From positions 24,835 through 88,834 of the forward strand of contig NZ_JFHC01000033.1 in NCBI RefSeq assembly GCF_000698595.1: a DNA stretch of 64,000 nt. Direction: 5' to 3'. Below the pieces are notes generated by a model, which saw only the letters and a list, made by a program, of their open reading frames with translations, was not told the DNA's origin and ran no database searches. This document shows, piece by piece, positions 35,088 through 44,377 of this stretch. The DNA comes from Caballeronia glathei (lineage in GTDB: Bacteria; Pseudomonadota; Gammaproteobacteria; Burkholderiales; Burkholderiaceae). Made by a program: the position numbers and the translations under genes. Position 1 is the stretch's first letter, and every line of letters begins with the position of its first letter.

Positions 35088-36022
35088 GCGAACGCGCCGG
35101 GGCCGAGCCGAAGATGGACTTCCGCCATATCGACGCGTTCCGGGCCGTGATGCTCGCGCGCACGTCGACCAAGGCGGCGCAACTGATCAACCTGTCCCAG
35201 TCGGCAATCAGCCGGCTGATCTCGGATCTCGAGCGCTCGACCCAGCTGACGCTCTTCAACCGCGAACGCGGCCGGCTCGAGCCGACCGCCGAGGCCTATT
35301 CGCTGTTCGCCGAAGTCGAGCGGCGCTACGCGGGGCTCGACAACATCCGCGAGTTCGCGCTTTCGCTGCGCAGCCCCGAGACGGCGACGATCCGCGTGGG
35401 CAGCGTGCTGTCGTTCGGCCTCGGCTTCTTTGCGCGGGCCATGGCGCGCTTCCGCGAGGTGCATCCGACGGTCAGGATCGGCCTGACGACGGGCTCGTCG
35501 CAACTGATCCGCGACCAGGTCGTCGCGCGCACGCTCGCGCTCGGCGTGGTGACCGACACCATCGATTTCGCCGAAACCGATGCCGTCTCGTTCTCGAAGC
35601 TCGATGCGGTTTGCGCGGTGCCGGCGGGCCATCCGCTCGCGAGCCGTCCCGTCATCACGCTCGACGACCTGCGTGCCTGGCCGGTCATTTCGTATGAGCC
35701 GTCCGACATGGTGCGCTGGGGCATGGACTGGATTTTCGATCCGGGCAACCTGGGGCCGCAGGTCGCCGCCATCGTGCGCTATTCGGTCAACGTCTGCGCG
35801 CTGGTCAGGGAGAATGTCGGCGTCGGGCTGGTTCACCCGGTGGCCGCTTACGATTTTCTCGACACCGGTCTCGTGTTCCGCCGCTTCGAGCCCGCGATGA
35901 CCTTTCACACGCTGCGCATCAAGCCACGCAGTCCCGCCGCGTCGACACATGTGGAAGATTTAATCGCGGTGCTCGACGAGACGCTCGTGCATATCGTCGG
36001 TGAAGTCGAGGCGCGGCTGTAG
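35084..36022 (+). CDS. LysR-family transcriptional regulator
   Basis: A 312-residue protein with wHTH MDFRHIDAFRAVMLARTSTKAAQLINLSQSAISRLISDLERSTQLTLFNRERGRLEPTAEA and an effector-binding domain similar to NocR/OccR-type regulators of opine and amino-acid catabolism (ATIRVGSVLSFGLGFFARAMARFREVHPTVRIGLTTGSS). ATGA overlap with the amidohydrolase. Position at the end of the operon suggests it activates the operon itself. Confidence 0.9.
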   Translation: MSERAGAEPKMDFRHIDAFRAVMLARTSTKAAQLINLSQSAISRLISDLERSTQLTLFNRERGRLEPTAEAYSLFAEVERRYAGLDNIREFALSLRSPETATIRVGSVLSFGLGFFARAMARFREVHPTVRIGLTTGSSQLIRDQVVARTLALGVVTDTIDFAETDAVSFSKLDAVCAVPAGHPLASRPVITLDDLRAWPVISYEPSDMVRWGMDWIFDPGNLGPQVAAIVRYSVNVCALVRENVGVGLVHPVAAYDFLDTGLVFRRFEPAMTFHTLRIKPRSPAASTHVEDLIAVLDETLVHIVGEVEARL

Positions 36023-36130
36023 GGGAGCGCGGCATGAACGGCTGCCCGTAGGAGAGATGCCGTGTATGAAATCGCTTTGGCAACCAGCAGATGCCCGCGG
36101 GCGCATCCGCAACGCATCGAGAAGACATCG

Positions 36131-36155
36131 TAATTATTTAACATAACGATAATTA
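36131..36155. promoter_or_regulatory. AT-rich T-N11-A palindrome between convergent genes
   Basis: TAATTAT-N11-ATAATTA, perfect 7-bp arms, in an AT-rich island (about 36129-36185) that contrasts with high-GC surroundings. The layout matches the LysR T-N11-A binding rule, but it lies downstream of both flanking genes (LysR gene ends 36022, carbonic anhydrase gene ends 36263). It might drive an unannotated RNA, or be an untargeted leftover. Confidence 0.4.
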
Positions 36156-36262
36156 GCGTAGTTTTGACTTGTAGTAGCTTTATTGAAATGTCGTGTTCCG
36201 ACCTCGGTATGCTTGCCGGTTCCTTGTGGGATTACGGAGCTGGCCATGCAACGTGTCTCGCA

Positions 36263-36898
36263 TCAAGTCGCGTTCACGTTCGGGTGGTCGATTAACGCCA
36301 CGAATTTTTTGCTCGTGCCGTCATATGCCAGCATGGTCCCGTTCTCGATGTTGAACACCCAGCCATGCAAATTAAGCGCATTATTCGCGAGCCCTACCGC
36401 AACGCTCGGATGCGTGCGCAAGTTTGCAAGCTGCGCCAACACGTTCTCGCGCACCATGGAATCGAGCCTCGCGACCGGGGAGTCATGTTCGCGCGATTCA
36501 TTGATCGCTTTGGCAGCATCCGCGTGACGCAACCACGACGCCACGGCAGGCAGGCGATGAAGGTCTGTGCAAGCTGCAATCGCCGACATCGCTCCGCAGT
36601 TCGAGTGTCCACAAACGACGATGTCCCGCACGCCCAGTACAGACACGGCGTACTCGACCGTCGCGGAAACGCCGCCGGGCTCGGGCCCGTAGGACGGGAC
36701 AATGTTTCCTGCGTTCCGTATAACAAACAGCGCGCCCGGGTCCGACTGTGTCAACAGTTCTGGCACCACGCGGCTGTCGGAGCACGTCACGAACAGGACG
36801 CTCGGGTTTTGAGCCGTTGCGAGACGCTTGAATAATTCAATCTGCTGCGGGAAAACATCGCGCTGGAATTTGACCAGGCCTTCGATTATCTCTTTCAT
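36263..36898 (-). CDS. Beta-class carbonic anhydrase
   Basis: A 211-residue enzyme interconverting CO2 and bicarbonate. The zinc ligands are C39 (in TCSDSR, with D41 and R43 as the gating dyad), H98 and C101 (in CGHSNCGA). EPGGVSATVEYAV is the conserved dimer segment. The ATG at 36898 matches the usual MKEIIEG N-terminus; a frame continuing to 36964 has no homologous residues. Its promoter must lie in the gap before 37433. No obvious partner gene is adjacent. Confidence 0.93.
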   Translation of the reverse strand: MKEIIEGLVKFQRDVFPQQIELFKRLATAQNPSVLFVTCSDSRVVPELLTQSDPGALFVIRNAGNIVPSYGPEPGGVSATVEYAVSVLGVRDIVVCGHSNCGAMSAIAACTDLHRLPAVASWLRHADAAKAINESREHDSPVARLDSMVRENVLAQLANLRTHPSVAVGLANNALNLHGWVFNIENGTMLAYDGTSKKFVALIDHPNVNAT

Positions 36899-37432
36899 AC
36901 TTGGACCGTTGATATGTTGCGGAACATGGTCTGGCAAACGCGTGCGCATCGCTGTGAAAGACACTCACGACTATGAAATGCGCCTGCGCGAGAAGCTTTG
37001 CCGCGTGCGCGGGTTACGTCACGGCATTCCGACATTCGTCCTAGGACATCTGAAAGGGAACAGCGTTCCGATCCAGGCCTTCCATTGAGGCAGAGGGCGT
37101 ACAAACTAGGGAAGTTGGGTTCATTCCGCGGCCTTTCCATTGAAACGCTTGCCTGCAAAATTGAGCCAGGTTTATCGCAAACGCTTAATAATAGTATTAG
37201 GAAAAACTAACGGCTGTTCTCTCTGACCGGAGGCGGTTGATCGGACGACTCCGACCTCCTGCCGTGGTTTCGAATTTCGCTCTGTCGCAACTGAACGGAA
37301 CGCGGCAAATTCAATCTGAATGGCTGAGTTCACCGGCGTTTCGCTCCCGTATGAGCCAATAGCTCATGCCCTGCTCCGGCGGATAGATAAAAGACGAAAA
37401 ATGAACGTTACCGAAAACTCGCCTTCAACGCC
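36899..37432. other. 534-base divergent intergenic region
   Basis: No supportable gene lies between the divergent carbonic anhydrase and DUF3616 genes. An AT-rich patch (TTAATAATAGTATTAGG at about 37184-37200) is the best promoter candidate, but no convincing hexamer pair was chosen. Confidence 0.4.
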
Positions 37433-38488
37433 ATGCTAAAACAAGGAAAAGTGCTCACCTTGAAGGGCAATTTGCGGCGGCTTTTGTCATCGCTGCTATT
37501 GGCGGGGTGCGCGGCGTGCGCAACTGCCGTGTTCACACCGTCCGCCATGGCCGGAGCGGTGACGACATATCGGGGCATCTGCAACGCATCGGCGGGAATC
37601 GATCTCGGCTCCGGTTTCTTCATCGTGGCCGATGACGATATTAATACGCTGGTCATCTACCAATACGAAAAACCCGCGTACGTCGACAAGGTGGATCTCG
37701 GTGATTACCTGCGCAGCGACGACGGCAAGACAAAGGAAGCGGACCTTGAAGGGGCCGCCAGGATCGGCGACAGAATCTATTGGATCGCATCGCATGGGCG
37801 CAACGGCGACGGAGAGGTCAGGCCGACGCGTCATCGCTTGTTCGCGACACGCATCGTTGCTTCCGGCGCCAATCCAACCGTGAGACCGCTCGATGCGAAG
37901 CCCTACAGCGGACTGCTGGAGGCGCTCGCCCCGAACCAGCGCTTTGAAGAGCTTACCTCCGCATCGAAAATCGCTCCCGAAGCGTCCGGTGGATTGAACA
38001 TCGAAGGGCTCGCCGATACGCAGGATGGCGGCCTGCTCATCGGCTTCAGAAACCCGCTTTCCAAAGGCAACGGCGAAGCGCTCGTGCTCAAGCTGAAGAA
38101 TCCGGCTGCGGTGGTCGAACAAGGCGCGTCGCCCGTGTTCGATGATCTCATCCGTCTGGATCTCGGCCATCGAGGCATCCGAAGCATGGAGCGAATCGGT
38201 GCGGAATATTTCATCGTCGCGGGTCCATATGACAACGGCACGCTTGGCGCCCCTTCATCGCGGTTCGCCATCTATAAGTGGAGCGGCACTCCCGGCGTGG
38301 CGCCCGAGCATTGGAAGGACATCGCTCCGCCGGACTTCCACGCCGAAGGATTGTTCGAAATCGCCGGCGCCAAACAGTTGTATCTCTTGAGCGACGACGG
38401 CGATTTGCAGGCCAGTTGCAAAAAGGGCAAGAAGAAGGATAAGCCGTCCGAGGACAAGACCTTCAGGGGCATGCGACTCGATTTCTGA
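37433..38488 (+). CDS. Exported DUF3616 domain protein
   Basis: A 351-residue protein. A basic N-terminus and hydrophobic segment (LRRLLSSLLLAGCAACATAVFTPSAMAGA) form a signal peptide, cleaved after AMA. The mature part has beta-propeller-like DUF3616 blocks: YRGICNASAGIDLGSGFFIVADDDINTLVIYQ, DLEGAARIGDRIYWIASHGRNGDGEVRPTRHRLF, LNIEGLADTQDGGLLIGFRNPL and FHAEGLFEI. The end is Lys-rich (KKGKKKDK). Function is unknown; related proteins resemble esterase/phytase-like propellers. A GTG at 37451 is a possible shorter start. Confidence 0.8.
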   Translation: MLKQGKVLTLKGNLRRLLSSLLLAGCAACATAVFTPSAMAGAVTTYRGICNASAGIDLGSGFFIVADDDINTLVIYQYEKPAYVDKVDLGDYLRSDDGKTKEADLEGAARIGDRIYWIASHGRNGDGEVRPTRHRLFATRIVASGANPTVRPLDAKPYSGLLEALAPNQRFEELTSASKIAPEASGGLNIEGLADTQDGGLLIGFRNPLSKGNGEALVLKLKNPAAVVEQGASPVFDDLIRLDLGHRGIRSMERIGAEYFIVAGPYDNGTLGAPSSRFAIYKWSGTPGVAPEHWKDIAPPDFHAEGLFEIAGAKQLYLLSDDGDLQASCKKGKKKDKPSEDKTFRGMRLDF

Positions 38489-38603
38489 TAGTTGTCCAAG
38501 GCGCTGAAGTGAGTGCATGTGCGCGCGAACGCCCTGCCACCGCCGCCCAGCTCTTATGCGCGTTGGAACGACCTCCACGAAGCCCTTCGCGGCGATGCCG
38601 AAG

Positions 38604-39857
38604 TCAGGACGCCAGCTCCTCCAATACATCGGCCAGCACCTTCGCACCATTGGCCAGATCAGCAGATGTAGTGAATTCGGCCTCGCAGTGCGTGAGACCC
38701 CGATGCGACGGCACGAAGATCATGCCCGACGGACACACCGCGTGCAGATAGCGCGCATCGTGACCCGCCGTTGACAGTATCTCGCGATGGGCGAGATTCA
38801 GGCGCGCGGCCGCATCGCGGATCACGCTACGCATCAAGGCCGGAAACTCCAGCGACATCGCCGAGGACAGCTCCGTCACGCGAACCGCGCATACGCCCGC
38901 GTGCGCTTCGCAGATCGGCTGCACCTTGTCGCCCAATGCGCGCAGAGCCTGCGAATCCGGATGCCGCAGGTCGATGGAGAAATCGACCGCGCTCGGCACC
39001 ACCGAGGGCGCGCTCGGCTTCACGTCGAAGCGCCCCACCGTGAACTTGACGATGTCTTGCGCATCATGCAAGGCCTCCGCGAGCGCCTGCACCATCGCGA
39101 TGGCGGCGAGCAGCGCGTCCTTGCGCTCGGCGCGCGTTGACGTTCCCGCGTGCGCAGCCTCGCCGTCCACGCGCACCTTGAACGTGCGCTTTCCCTGAAT
39201 GCCTGTGACGACGCCGATCGTGAGCCCTTCCCTCTCCAGATGCGGCCCTTGCTCGATGTGCGCCTCGACGTAGGCGGCGGCGCGTTCGTCCAGCGCACGC
39301 GCGGCCACGTCGCGCAGGCATGAACGCACTTGCATGAGCGCATCGGCGACGCTCACGCCGCTTTCATCGGTGACGGCAAGCACCGTGTCGAGTCTGCGCT
39401 CGCCCGCAAACACCGCCGAGCCCATCATGCCGGGCGCGAAGCGCGAGCCCTCCTCGTTCATCCATGCGACGACGTCGATCGACGCGCGCGGCCGCACGCC
39501 CGATGCGACGATCGCTTGCACCGCCTCCAGCGCCGCCAGCACGCCGTACACGCCATCGAACTTGCCGCCGGTCGGCTGCGTGTCGAGATGCGAGCCCGAC
39601 AGCACCGGCGCCGCGTTCGGGTCCGCGCCTTCGAGCCGCAAAAACAGATTGCCGATCGCATCGATGGACGGCTTGAGGCCTAGCGTTTCGCCCCAGCGGA
39701 TGAGCAACTGCTGCGCCGCCGCGTCCTCCTTCGAGAGTGCCTGACGATTCACGCCGCCCTTCTCCGTCGCGCCGATTCGCGCCATCGCCGCGAGACGCTC
39801 GGCAAGACGCTTTTCGTCGACGAACGCGCTTGCCCGGGTTTTCGTATCGGCGCTCAT
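38604..39857 (-). CDS. M20-family N-carbamoyl-amino-acid hydrolase/allantoate amidohydrolase-like enzyme
   Basis: A 417-residue binuclear amidohydrolase. Metal ligands are H90 (SGSHLDTQPTGGKFDG), the bridging D101, E135/E136 (MNEEGSRF), H200 (EAHIEQGPHLE) and a C-terminal His in RGLTHCEAEF. Family enzymes (L-carbamoylase, ureidoglycolate and allantoate amidohydrolases, beta-ureidopropionase) hydrolyse N-carbamoyl or ureido groups. The start at 39857 overlaps the stop of the alpha/beta hydrolase (ATGA). Last gene of a minus-strand operon with SDR, aminotransferase and hydrolase; the operon probably breaks down an N-acylated amino compound. Confidence 0.88.
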   Translation of the reverse strand: MSADTKTRASAFVDEKRLAERLAAMARIGATEKGGVNRQALSKEDAAAQQLLIRWGETLGLKPSIDAIGNLFLRLEGADPNAAPVLSGSHLDTQPTGGKFDGVYGVLAALEAVQAIVASGVRPRASIDVVAWMNEEGSRFAPGMMGSAVFAGERRLDTVLAVTDESGVSVADALMQVRSCLRDVAARALDERAAAYVEAHIEQGPHLEREGLTIGVVTGIQGKRTFKVRVDGEAAHAGTSTRAERKDALLAAIAMVQALAEALHDAQDIVKFTVGRFDVKPSAPSVVPSAVDFSIDLRHPDSQALRALGDKVQPICEAHAGVCAVRVTELSSAMSLEFPALMRSVIRDAAARLNLAHREILSTAGHDARYLHAVCPSGMIFVPSHRGLTHCEAEFTTSADLANGAKVLADVLEELAS

Positions 39858-40735
39858 GTGGTCTTCATGATCTGTGCGGGCACGGCGCGCGGATCGCGCG
39901 GCAGCCAGCGGCCCTGTTCCACCATCGCAAGGAATTCGCCCACATGCTGATTGAAGAGCGCCGGTTCCTCGAGATTGAGCGTATGACCCGTCTTCGGCAT
40001 CACAACGAGGCCGCTCGCCGGCACCGTGCGCTTCAGGTAGATGCCGGGCTGCAAGCAATGGTCGTCTTCGTCGCCCACGACGACAAGCGTCGGAACCGTC
40101 ATCGCTTTCAGACGCGTATCGAGGTCGTAGATCGACGGACGGCGTGCCTGCACGCCGCGCATCGTCATCGCGGAGCCGCGCGCGGAGTGTTCGCCCAGCA
40201 TCGTCGCGAATTCGTTCCAGCCGCGCGGGTCTTTTACCTGAAACGCGATGCGCGACGCCGCCAGCGCATACGTCTGCGCGAACCGCTGCGAGCCTTGCGC
40301 TTCGAACTGATTCGCGACTTCCAGCGACACGGAGCGGAAATAGTCCTCGAATTCCTTCTCCGCGCCATAGCCCGCGCCCGCGACGACGAGCGAACGCGCG
40401 CGCTCCGGATTGTCGAGCCCGAAATGCAGCGTCGCAAAGCCGCCCATCGACAAACCGACGATATGCGCGCGGTCGATCTTCAGGCCATCGAGCACATCGC
40501 GGATATCGCGCGCGGCGATCGCCTGCGAATAGTGGTCGATGTCCTCGGGCACATCCGACGGCGCATAGCCGCGCGCCGCGAACGCGACGCATCGATAACG
40601 CCGGCTGAAGTAGCGCATCTGCGGTTCCCAGCTTCGCAGGTCACCGCCGAATTCGTGAACGAACACGATCGGCGTACCTTCACCCACCTCCTCGTAATAC
40701 AGCTTTACGTCGTCTGTTGCATTCACGTACGGCAT
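39854..40735 (-). CDS. Alpha/beta hydrolase
   Basis: A 293-residue cytosolic hydrolase with oxyanion motif VHEFGG, nucleophile S96 in GLSMGG, acid Asp in VVVGDEDDHC and catalytic His near 252 in MPKTGHTLNLEEP. The family covers enol-lactone hydrolases, C-C hydrolases and RutD-like aminoacrylate hydrolases. It sits between an aminotransferase gene (22 bases upstream) and the M20 gene (4-base overlap), so it acts in the same pathway. Confidence 0.9.
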   Translation of the reverse strand: MPYVNATDDVKLYYEEVGEGTPIVFVHEFGGDLRSWEPQMRYFSRRYRCVAFAARGYAPSDVPEDIDHYSQAIAARDIRDVLDGLKIDRAHIVGLSMGGFATLHFGLDNPERARSLVVAGAGYGAEKEFEDYFRSVSLEVANQFEAQGSQRFAQTYALAASRIAFQVKDPRGWNEFATMLGEHSARGSAMTMRGVQARRPSIYDLDTRLKAMTVPTLVVVGDEDDHCLQPGIYLKRTVPASGLVVMPKTGHTLNLEEPALFNQHVGEFLAMVEQGRWLPRDPRAVPAQIMKTT

Positions 40736-40757
40736 GCTCGAGCCTCTTCAGAACGGG

Positions 40758-41891
40758 TCAGAATTGATTGGCCGGTTCGGTGATCGAACGCGCGCGCTCG
40801 ACCATCGACGGTAACAGCTCGCAAAAGCGATCGGCCCAGTGTTCCGGCACCGTGAGACTCACCTTCACGAAGCGATGTCCGAACTGCTTCGTGTGATACG
40901 CGCCCTGTCGAATCATGATCCGCTCGGCCTGGAACGCCTCGACGAGCGCCTCGGGCGTGATGCCTGCGTTGATCGTCTCCACGACGAGCAGATTCGCCTG
41001 CGACGGATAGACCGGCACGCTCAGACCTTCGACATGCTTCGCCGCTTCGACGACAGCCGCCTGGTTGCGCCGCTGACGCCGCTGAATGTCCGGAAACCAT
41101 TCGCTCTTCGTGCGCAGCCCGGCGATCGCCGCACGCTGCGAAAGCACGTTGCTGCCGAGGTTGTTCGGCGGCGCGGAGGCGAAGCGTTCGATCAGTTCCG
41201 GATGCGCGATGACTGCGCCGAGGCGCATGCCCGCGAGACCTAGCCACTTCGAGAAGCTATAGGTGACGATGGTCTTTTCCGGATAGAAGCGATACGCGGG
41301 CGAGAAGCTGTCCGCGAACTGGAAGTAAGTCGCGTCATGAATGAAGTACGCGCCGACCGAGCGCGCGATCTCGGCGAACTCGCGGATCTCGTCTTCCGTG
41401 TGGCACGTGCCGAGCGGATTGTTCGGATCGACGAGATAGATGACGCCGGTGTTCTCGTTCACTGCCGCGCGCAATTGCGCGGGCGTGAGCTTGTACTTCT
41501 GCTCAGGCGAATAGATTGGCAGCTCGATCACGCGCGAGCCCGCGCGTGCGGCGAATTGCATCGGCCATGCCCAGCTCGGGTTGGTCGTCACGAAGTCCTT
41601 GCCCGGCTCGCAGATATTGCGGCACACGTTGTACAGCGCTTCGACCGCGCCGTCCGTGACCATGACCGAAGCCTCGGGCAAACCGATGTCCTCGCGGATC
41701 AGGTGCCGCAGTTCCTCGAAACCGAGCGGCGGCGCGTAGGCGTGATATTCGCCGCCGTCCAGCGCGTCGATGACCGCTTGCCGCACGGAAGGATGCGGCT
41801 CGAAGTGATTGGTGTTCTGGCCGAGCCACATCAATCCCTGGCTATTGCACAGCCGGTCGAAATACGCATTACGTTCTTCGAATCGTCGCAT
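40758..41891 (-). CDS. PLP-dependent class I/II aminotransferase
   Basis: A 377-residue fold-type I enzyme with K215 in TYSFSKWLGLAGMRLG as the PLP-binding lysine, D155 in YLVDPNNPLGTCH for the cofactor region and a C-terminal Arg-containing HRFVKVSLTVPEHWADRF segment. Resembles aspartate/histidinol-phosphate-type aminotransferases. GGGGG precedes the ATG. It lies nine bases after the SDR stop in the catabolic operon and probably removes the amino group from the amine or amino acid released there. Confidence 0.9.
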   Translation of the reverse strand: MRRFEERNAYFDRLCNSQGLMWLGQNTNHFEPHPSVRQAVIDALDGGEYHAYAPPLGFEELRHLIREDIGLPEASVMVTDGAVEALYNVCRNICEPGKDFVTTNPSWAWPMQFAARAGSRVIELPIYSPEQKYKLTPAQLRAAVNENTGVIYLVDPNNPLGTCHTEDEIREFAEIARSVGAYFIHDATYFQFADSFSPAYRFYPEKTIVTYSFSKWLGLAGMRLGAVIAHPELIERFASAPPNNLGSNVLSQRAAIAGLRTKSEWFPDIQRRQRRNQAAVVEAAKHVEGLSVPVYPSQANLLVVETINAGITPEALVEAFQAERIMIRQGAYHTKQFGHRFVKVSLTVPEHWADRFCELLPSMVERARSITEPANQF

Positions 41892-41900
41892 GACGCCCCC

Positions 41901-42686
41901 TTAGATGATCGAACGACGTGAGGCAATGCCGCCGTCGATGGTGACGATCGTGCCCGTTATATACGCGGCGCGATCGGATGCAAGCCACACGATCAGGTCG
42001 GCCACTTCGTCTGCCTGCGCCGCGCGCTTGCCGGGATATTTGTCGAACAGCTCCTCCCAGCGGCTTTCGTCGTTGTACCAGTCGAACGCTCGGCGCTTCA
42101 TCAGTTTGACCATGCGGTCGGTCGCGACCGGGCCCGGATTCACGCCGACCACGCGGATGCCGTCGTCCAGCGCCCAGCCGCCGATCGCGCGCGTGAAGGC
42201 CATCATCGCGGCGTTGCCCGTCGAGCCGATGATGTAGTTCGCGTCCCAGTTCTCGCCCGAATTGCCGATGTCGTTGACGATTACGCCGCCGCCGCGCTGC
42301 TTCATCGACGCGTACAGCTCGCGGGTCAGCGTGACGTAAGAAAATATCTTCATGTCGAGGCTGGCGCGCCAGTCGGCGTCCGTCATCTCGGCGAGCGGGC
42401 CGGGACTGGAGTCCGCCGCGTTGTTCACGAGGATGTCGGCGTTCGAGCACGCGTGCGCCAGGTCGATGGCGTTCTGCGTCACCGACAGGTCCGTGGCGTA
42501 CACGTGCACGCGCGTACCGTGCTTCGTCGCGATCTCGTCCTGCGCGCGATGCAGGGCATCCGCGGAGCGCGCCGCAAGATGCAGTTCGGCGATGCCTTCG
42601 GCGGCGAAGCGCCAGGCGGTCGCCAGGCCTATTCCCTTCGACGCGCCGGTGATCAGTGCGGACTTGCCTTTGAAGTTCAGTTCCAT
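41901..42686 (-). CDS. Short-chain dehydrogenase/reductase with non-canonical active site
   Basis: A 261-residue Rossmann-fold protein with coenzyme motif TGASKGIG (13-20), the NNA motif (88-90) and PGPVATDRM. The usual Y-x3-K is absent: the segment reads NYIIGSTGNAAM (Y151, S155), so no catalytic lysine follows the tyrosine. This variant occurs in a branch of SDR proteins whose substrates are poorly known. The ATG at 42686 follows AAGAGAG. First gene of the minus-strand operon; its leader carries TTGTATCTACAA and TGTATGAATACA palindromes. Confidence 0.87.
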   Translation of the reverse strand: MELNFKGKSALITGASKGIGLATAWRFAAEGIAELHLAARSADALHRAQDEIATKHGTRVHVYATDLSVTQNAIDLAHACSNADILVNNAADSSPGPLAEMTDADWRASLDMKIFSYVTLTRELYASMKQRGGGVIVNDIGNSGENWDANYIIGSTGNAAMMAFTRAIGGWALDDGIRVVGVNPGPVATDRMVKLMKRRAFDWYNDESRWEELFDKYPGKRAAQADEVADLIVWLASDRAAYITGTIVTIDGGIASRRSII

Positions 42687-42696
42687 GTCGTCTCTC

Positions 42697-42726
42697 TTGT
42701 ATCTACAAACACACTGTATGAATACA
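42697..42726 (-). promoter_or_regulatory. Two palindromic candidate operators upstream of the SDR operon
   Basis: TTGTATCTACAA (42697-42708, TTGTA-N2-TACAA) and TGTATGAATACA (42715-42726, TGTAT-N2-ATACA), both perfect, starting 11 bases before the start codon. They share TTGTATC with the MFS leader at 44240 and probably bind the GntR regulator at 44378-45040. Confidence 0.55.
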
Positions 42727-42793
42727 TAAAGTACCACGTGAACATACGGAATGGAACCGGAATTTGTCTCATTCGGCGCATAGCCGTCCGGGC

Positions 42794-42824
42794 AAAAAAA
42801 ACGGCATGCGTCGCCGCATACCGT
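42794..42824 (-). terminator. Rho-independent terminator after the MFS gene
   Basis: On the minus strand a ten-base-pair stem (ACGGTATGCG with one mismatch to its partner) and a four-base loop are followed by eight T residues. It lies 26 bases after the MFS stop at 42850. It separates the MFS transcript from the SDR operon. Confidence 0.85.
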
Positions 42825-42849
42825 TCAGGTCGGATCAAAGAGAAGCGTC

Positions 42850-44166
42850 TTAGCGATTCACGAGTTTCGCCGGGACCAGCAGGATCATCGCTGCGCCGGC
42901 GACCAGCACGCCCGCGGAAACGTACATCGCAATCACCGACGAATGCGTCAGATCGCGCAGCCAGCCGATCAGATAAGGGCTGACGAAGCCCGCCAGGCCC
43001 GCGAACGCGTTGATCGCCGCGATGCCGGCCGCCGCGCCCGTGCCGGCGAGAATCGCGGAGGGCAGCGCCCAGAACAGCGGCCCGGGCGTGAGCACGCCCG
43101 CCGCCGCCAGTGACAGGCCGACCAGGGCGAGCGGCACGTTCGCGCCAGCCCACGCCGTTATCGCATAACCGGTCGCGCCGAGCAGCATCGGCACGATCAG
43201 ATGCCAGCGGCGCTCGCCGGTGCGATCCGAGTTGCGGCCGAACGACACCATCGCGATCGCGCCGAACACGAACGGAATCGCCGACAGCACGCCGATGTTC
43301 AACGTGCCCGTCACGCCCGACGCCTTGATGAGCGTGGGCATCCAGAACGTGAGGCCGTACTGGCCCATGATCACGCAAAAATAGATCAGCGCCATCAGCA
43401 GCATGCGCGGATCGCGAAACACCTGGCCGACCGTCTCCGAGATGCGCGCGTGGCGGCTCGCGGCCGAATCAAGCGCATTGGTGATGACGGCGGCCTCCTC
43501 GCGCGTCAGCCAGTTCGCATCGCTCGGGCGGTTCTTCAGATAGAAGAAGGCGGCGATGCCGAGGATGAGCGAGGGCGCGGCCTCGATCAGAAAGAGCCAG
43601 CGCCAGCCGGGATGCCCGTGCGTGCCGTTGAATGCCTCCAGAATCCAGCCCGACAGCGGCCCGCCGATGATCCCCGCGAGCGGAATGCCCACCATGAAGA
43701 TTGCCAGTACGTGCGAGCGGCGGCGCGCCGGATACCACTGCATCAGGTAGAGCACGATGCCCGGATAGAAACCCGCTTCCGCCGAACCGAGCAGAAAGCG
43801 CAGGATGTAGAACTGCGTGGGCGTCTGCACGAAGAAGAATGCGGCGGAAATGAACGCCCACGTCACCATGATGCGTGCAATCCACGCCTTCGCGCCGACG
43901 CGCTGCATCAGCAGGTTGCTCGGCACCTCGAACAGGAAATAGCCGATGAAGAACACGCCCGCGCCCAGCCCATAGACGGTTTCGCTGAACTGCAGGTCGC
44001 TCAGCATCTGCAACTTGGCGAAGCCGATATTGACGCGGTCCAGATACGCCGCCACGTAGCACAGGATCAGGAACGGGATCAGCCGCAGCGTCACCTTCCG
44101 GTAGATCCGGTCTTCGATTCTCTGCGCTTGCCCTACGTTGCTCGCGGCATGCAGCGTGTCGCTCAT
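42850..44166 (-). CDS. MFS transporter (anion:cation symporter type)
   Basis: A 438-residue carrier of the ACS branch (tartrate/glucarate/phthalate-type): first helix RLIPFLILCYVAAYLDRVNIGFAKLQM with the D-R-x-N signature, FEVPSNLLMQRVGAKAWIARIMVTWAFISAA, and AEAGFYPGIVLYLMQWYPARRRSHVLAIFM. AAGGAG precedes the ATG. Its leader has a perfect TTGTATC-N11-GATACAA repeat. Between its GntR regulator and the SDR operon, it probably imports an organic anion for that pathway. Confidence 0.93.
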   Translation of the reverse strand: MSDTLHAASNVGQAQRIEDRIYRKVTLRLIPFLILCYVAAYLDRVNIGFAKLQMLSDLQFSETVYGLGAGVFFIGYFLFEVPSNLLMQRVGAKAWIARIMVTWAFISAAFFFVQTPTQFYILRFLLGSAEAGFYPGIVLYLMQWYPARRRSHVLAIFMVGIPLAGIIGGPLSGWILEAFNGTHGHPGWRWLFLIEAAPSLILGIAAFFYLKNRPSDANWLTREEAAVITNALDSAASRHARISETVGQVFRDPRMLLMALIYFCVIMGQYGLTFWMPTLIKASGVTGTLNIGVLSAIPFVFGAIAMVSFGRNSDRTGERRWHLIVPMLLGATGYAITAWAGANVPLALVGLSLAAAGVLTPGPLFWALPSAILAGTGAAAGIAAINAFAGLAGFVSPYLIGWLRDLTHSSVIAMYVSAGVLVAGAAMILLVPAKLVNR

Positions 44167-44216
44167 CGCCTGCTCCTTTTCGTGGCGTGCCTCTTCATGT
44201 CAATGAAAACCCGGAT

Positions 44217-44264
44217 ATATGTATCTCCGAGCGCTTATCTTGTATCCAGATAATACCGATACAA
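44217..44264 (-). promoter_or_regulatory. Bipartite candidate operator in the MFS leader
   Basis: Contains ATATGTATCTCC (44217-44228) and the perfect inverted repeat TTGTATC-N11-GATACAA (44240-44264). The same ATATGTATCTCC lies at 45039-45050 over the GntR start codon, and CTTGTAT follows at the identical distance of 22 bases in both places (44239 and 45061). This shared spacing points to one regulator, most likely the GntR protein itself. Confidence 0.6.
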
Positions 44265-44377
44265 AATACATTGCAAGGATTTTTTCAAAAAGAGGTCAGG
44301 CGCGCAGCGCGGCGCGCATGTCGGGAATTCGGGAGGGAGAAGCGCGCAGCGGCCCGAGGGGCCGTGCGGAGAAGCGC

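Noticed and set aside
38604..40592. Extension of the M20 amidase to 662 residues
   Set aside because: Residues before 39857 are antisense of the alpha/beta hydrolase; the ATG at 39857 with ATGA overlap is the sound start.
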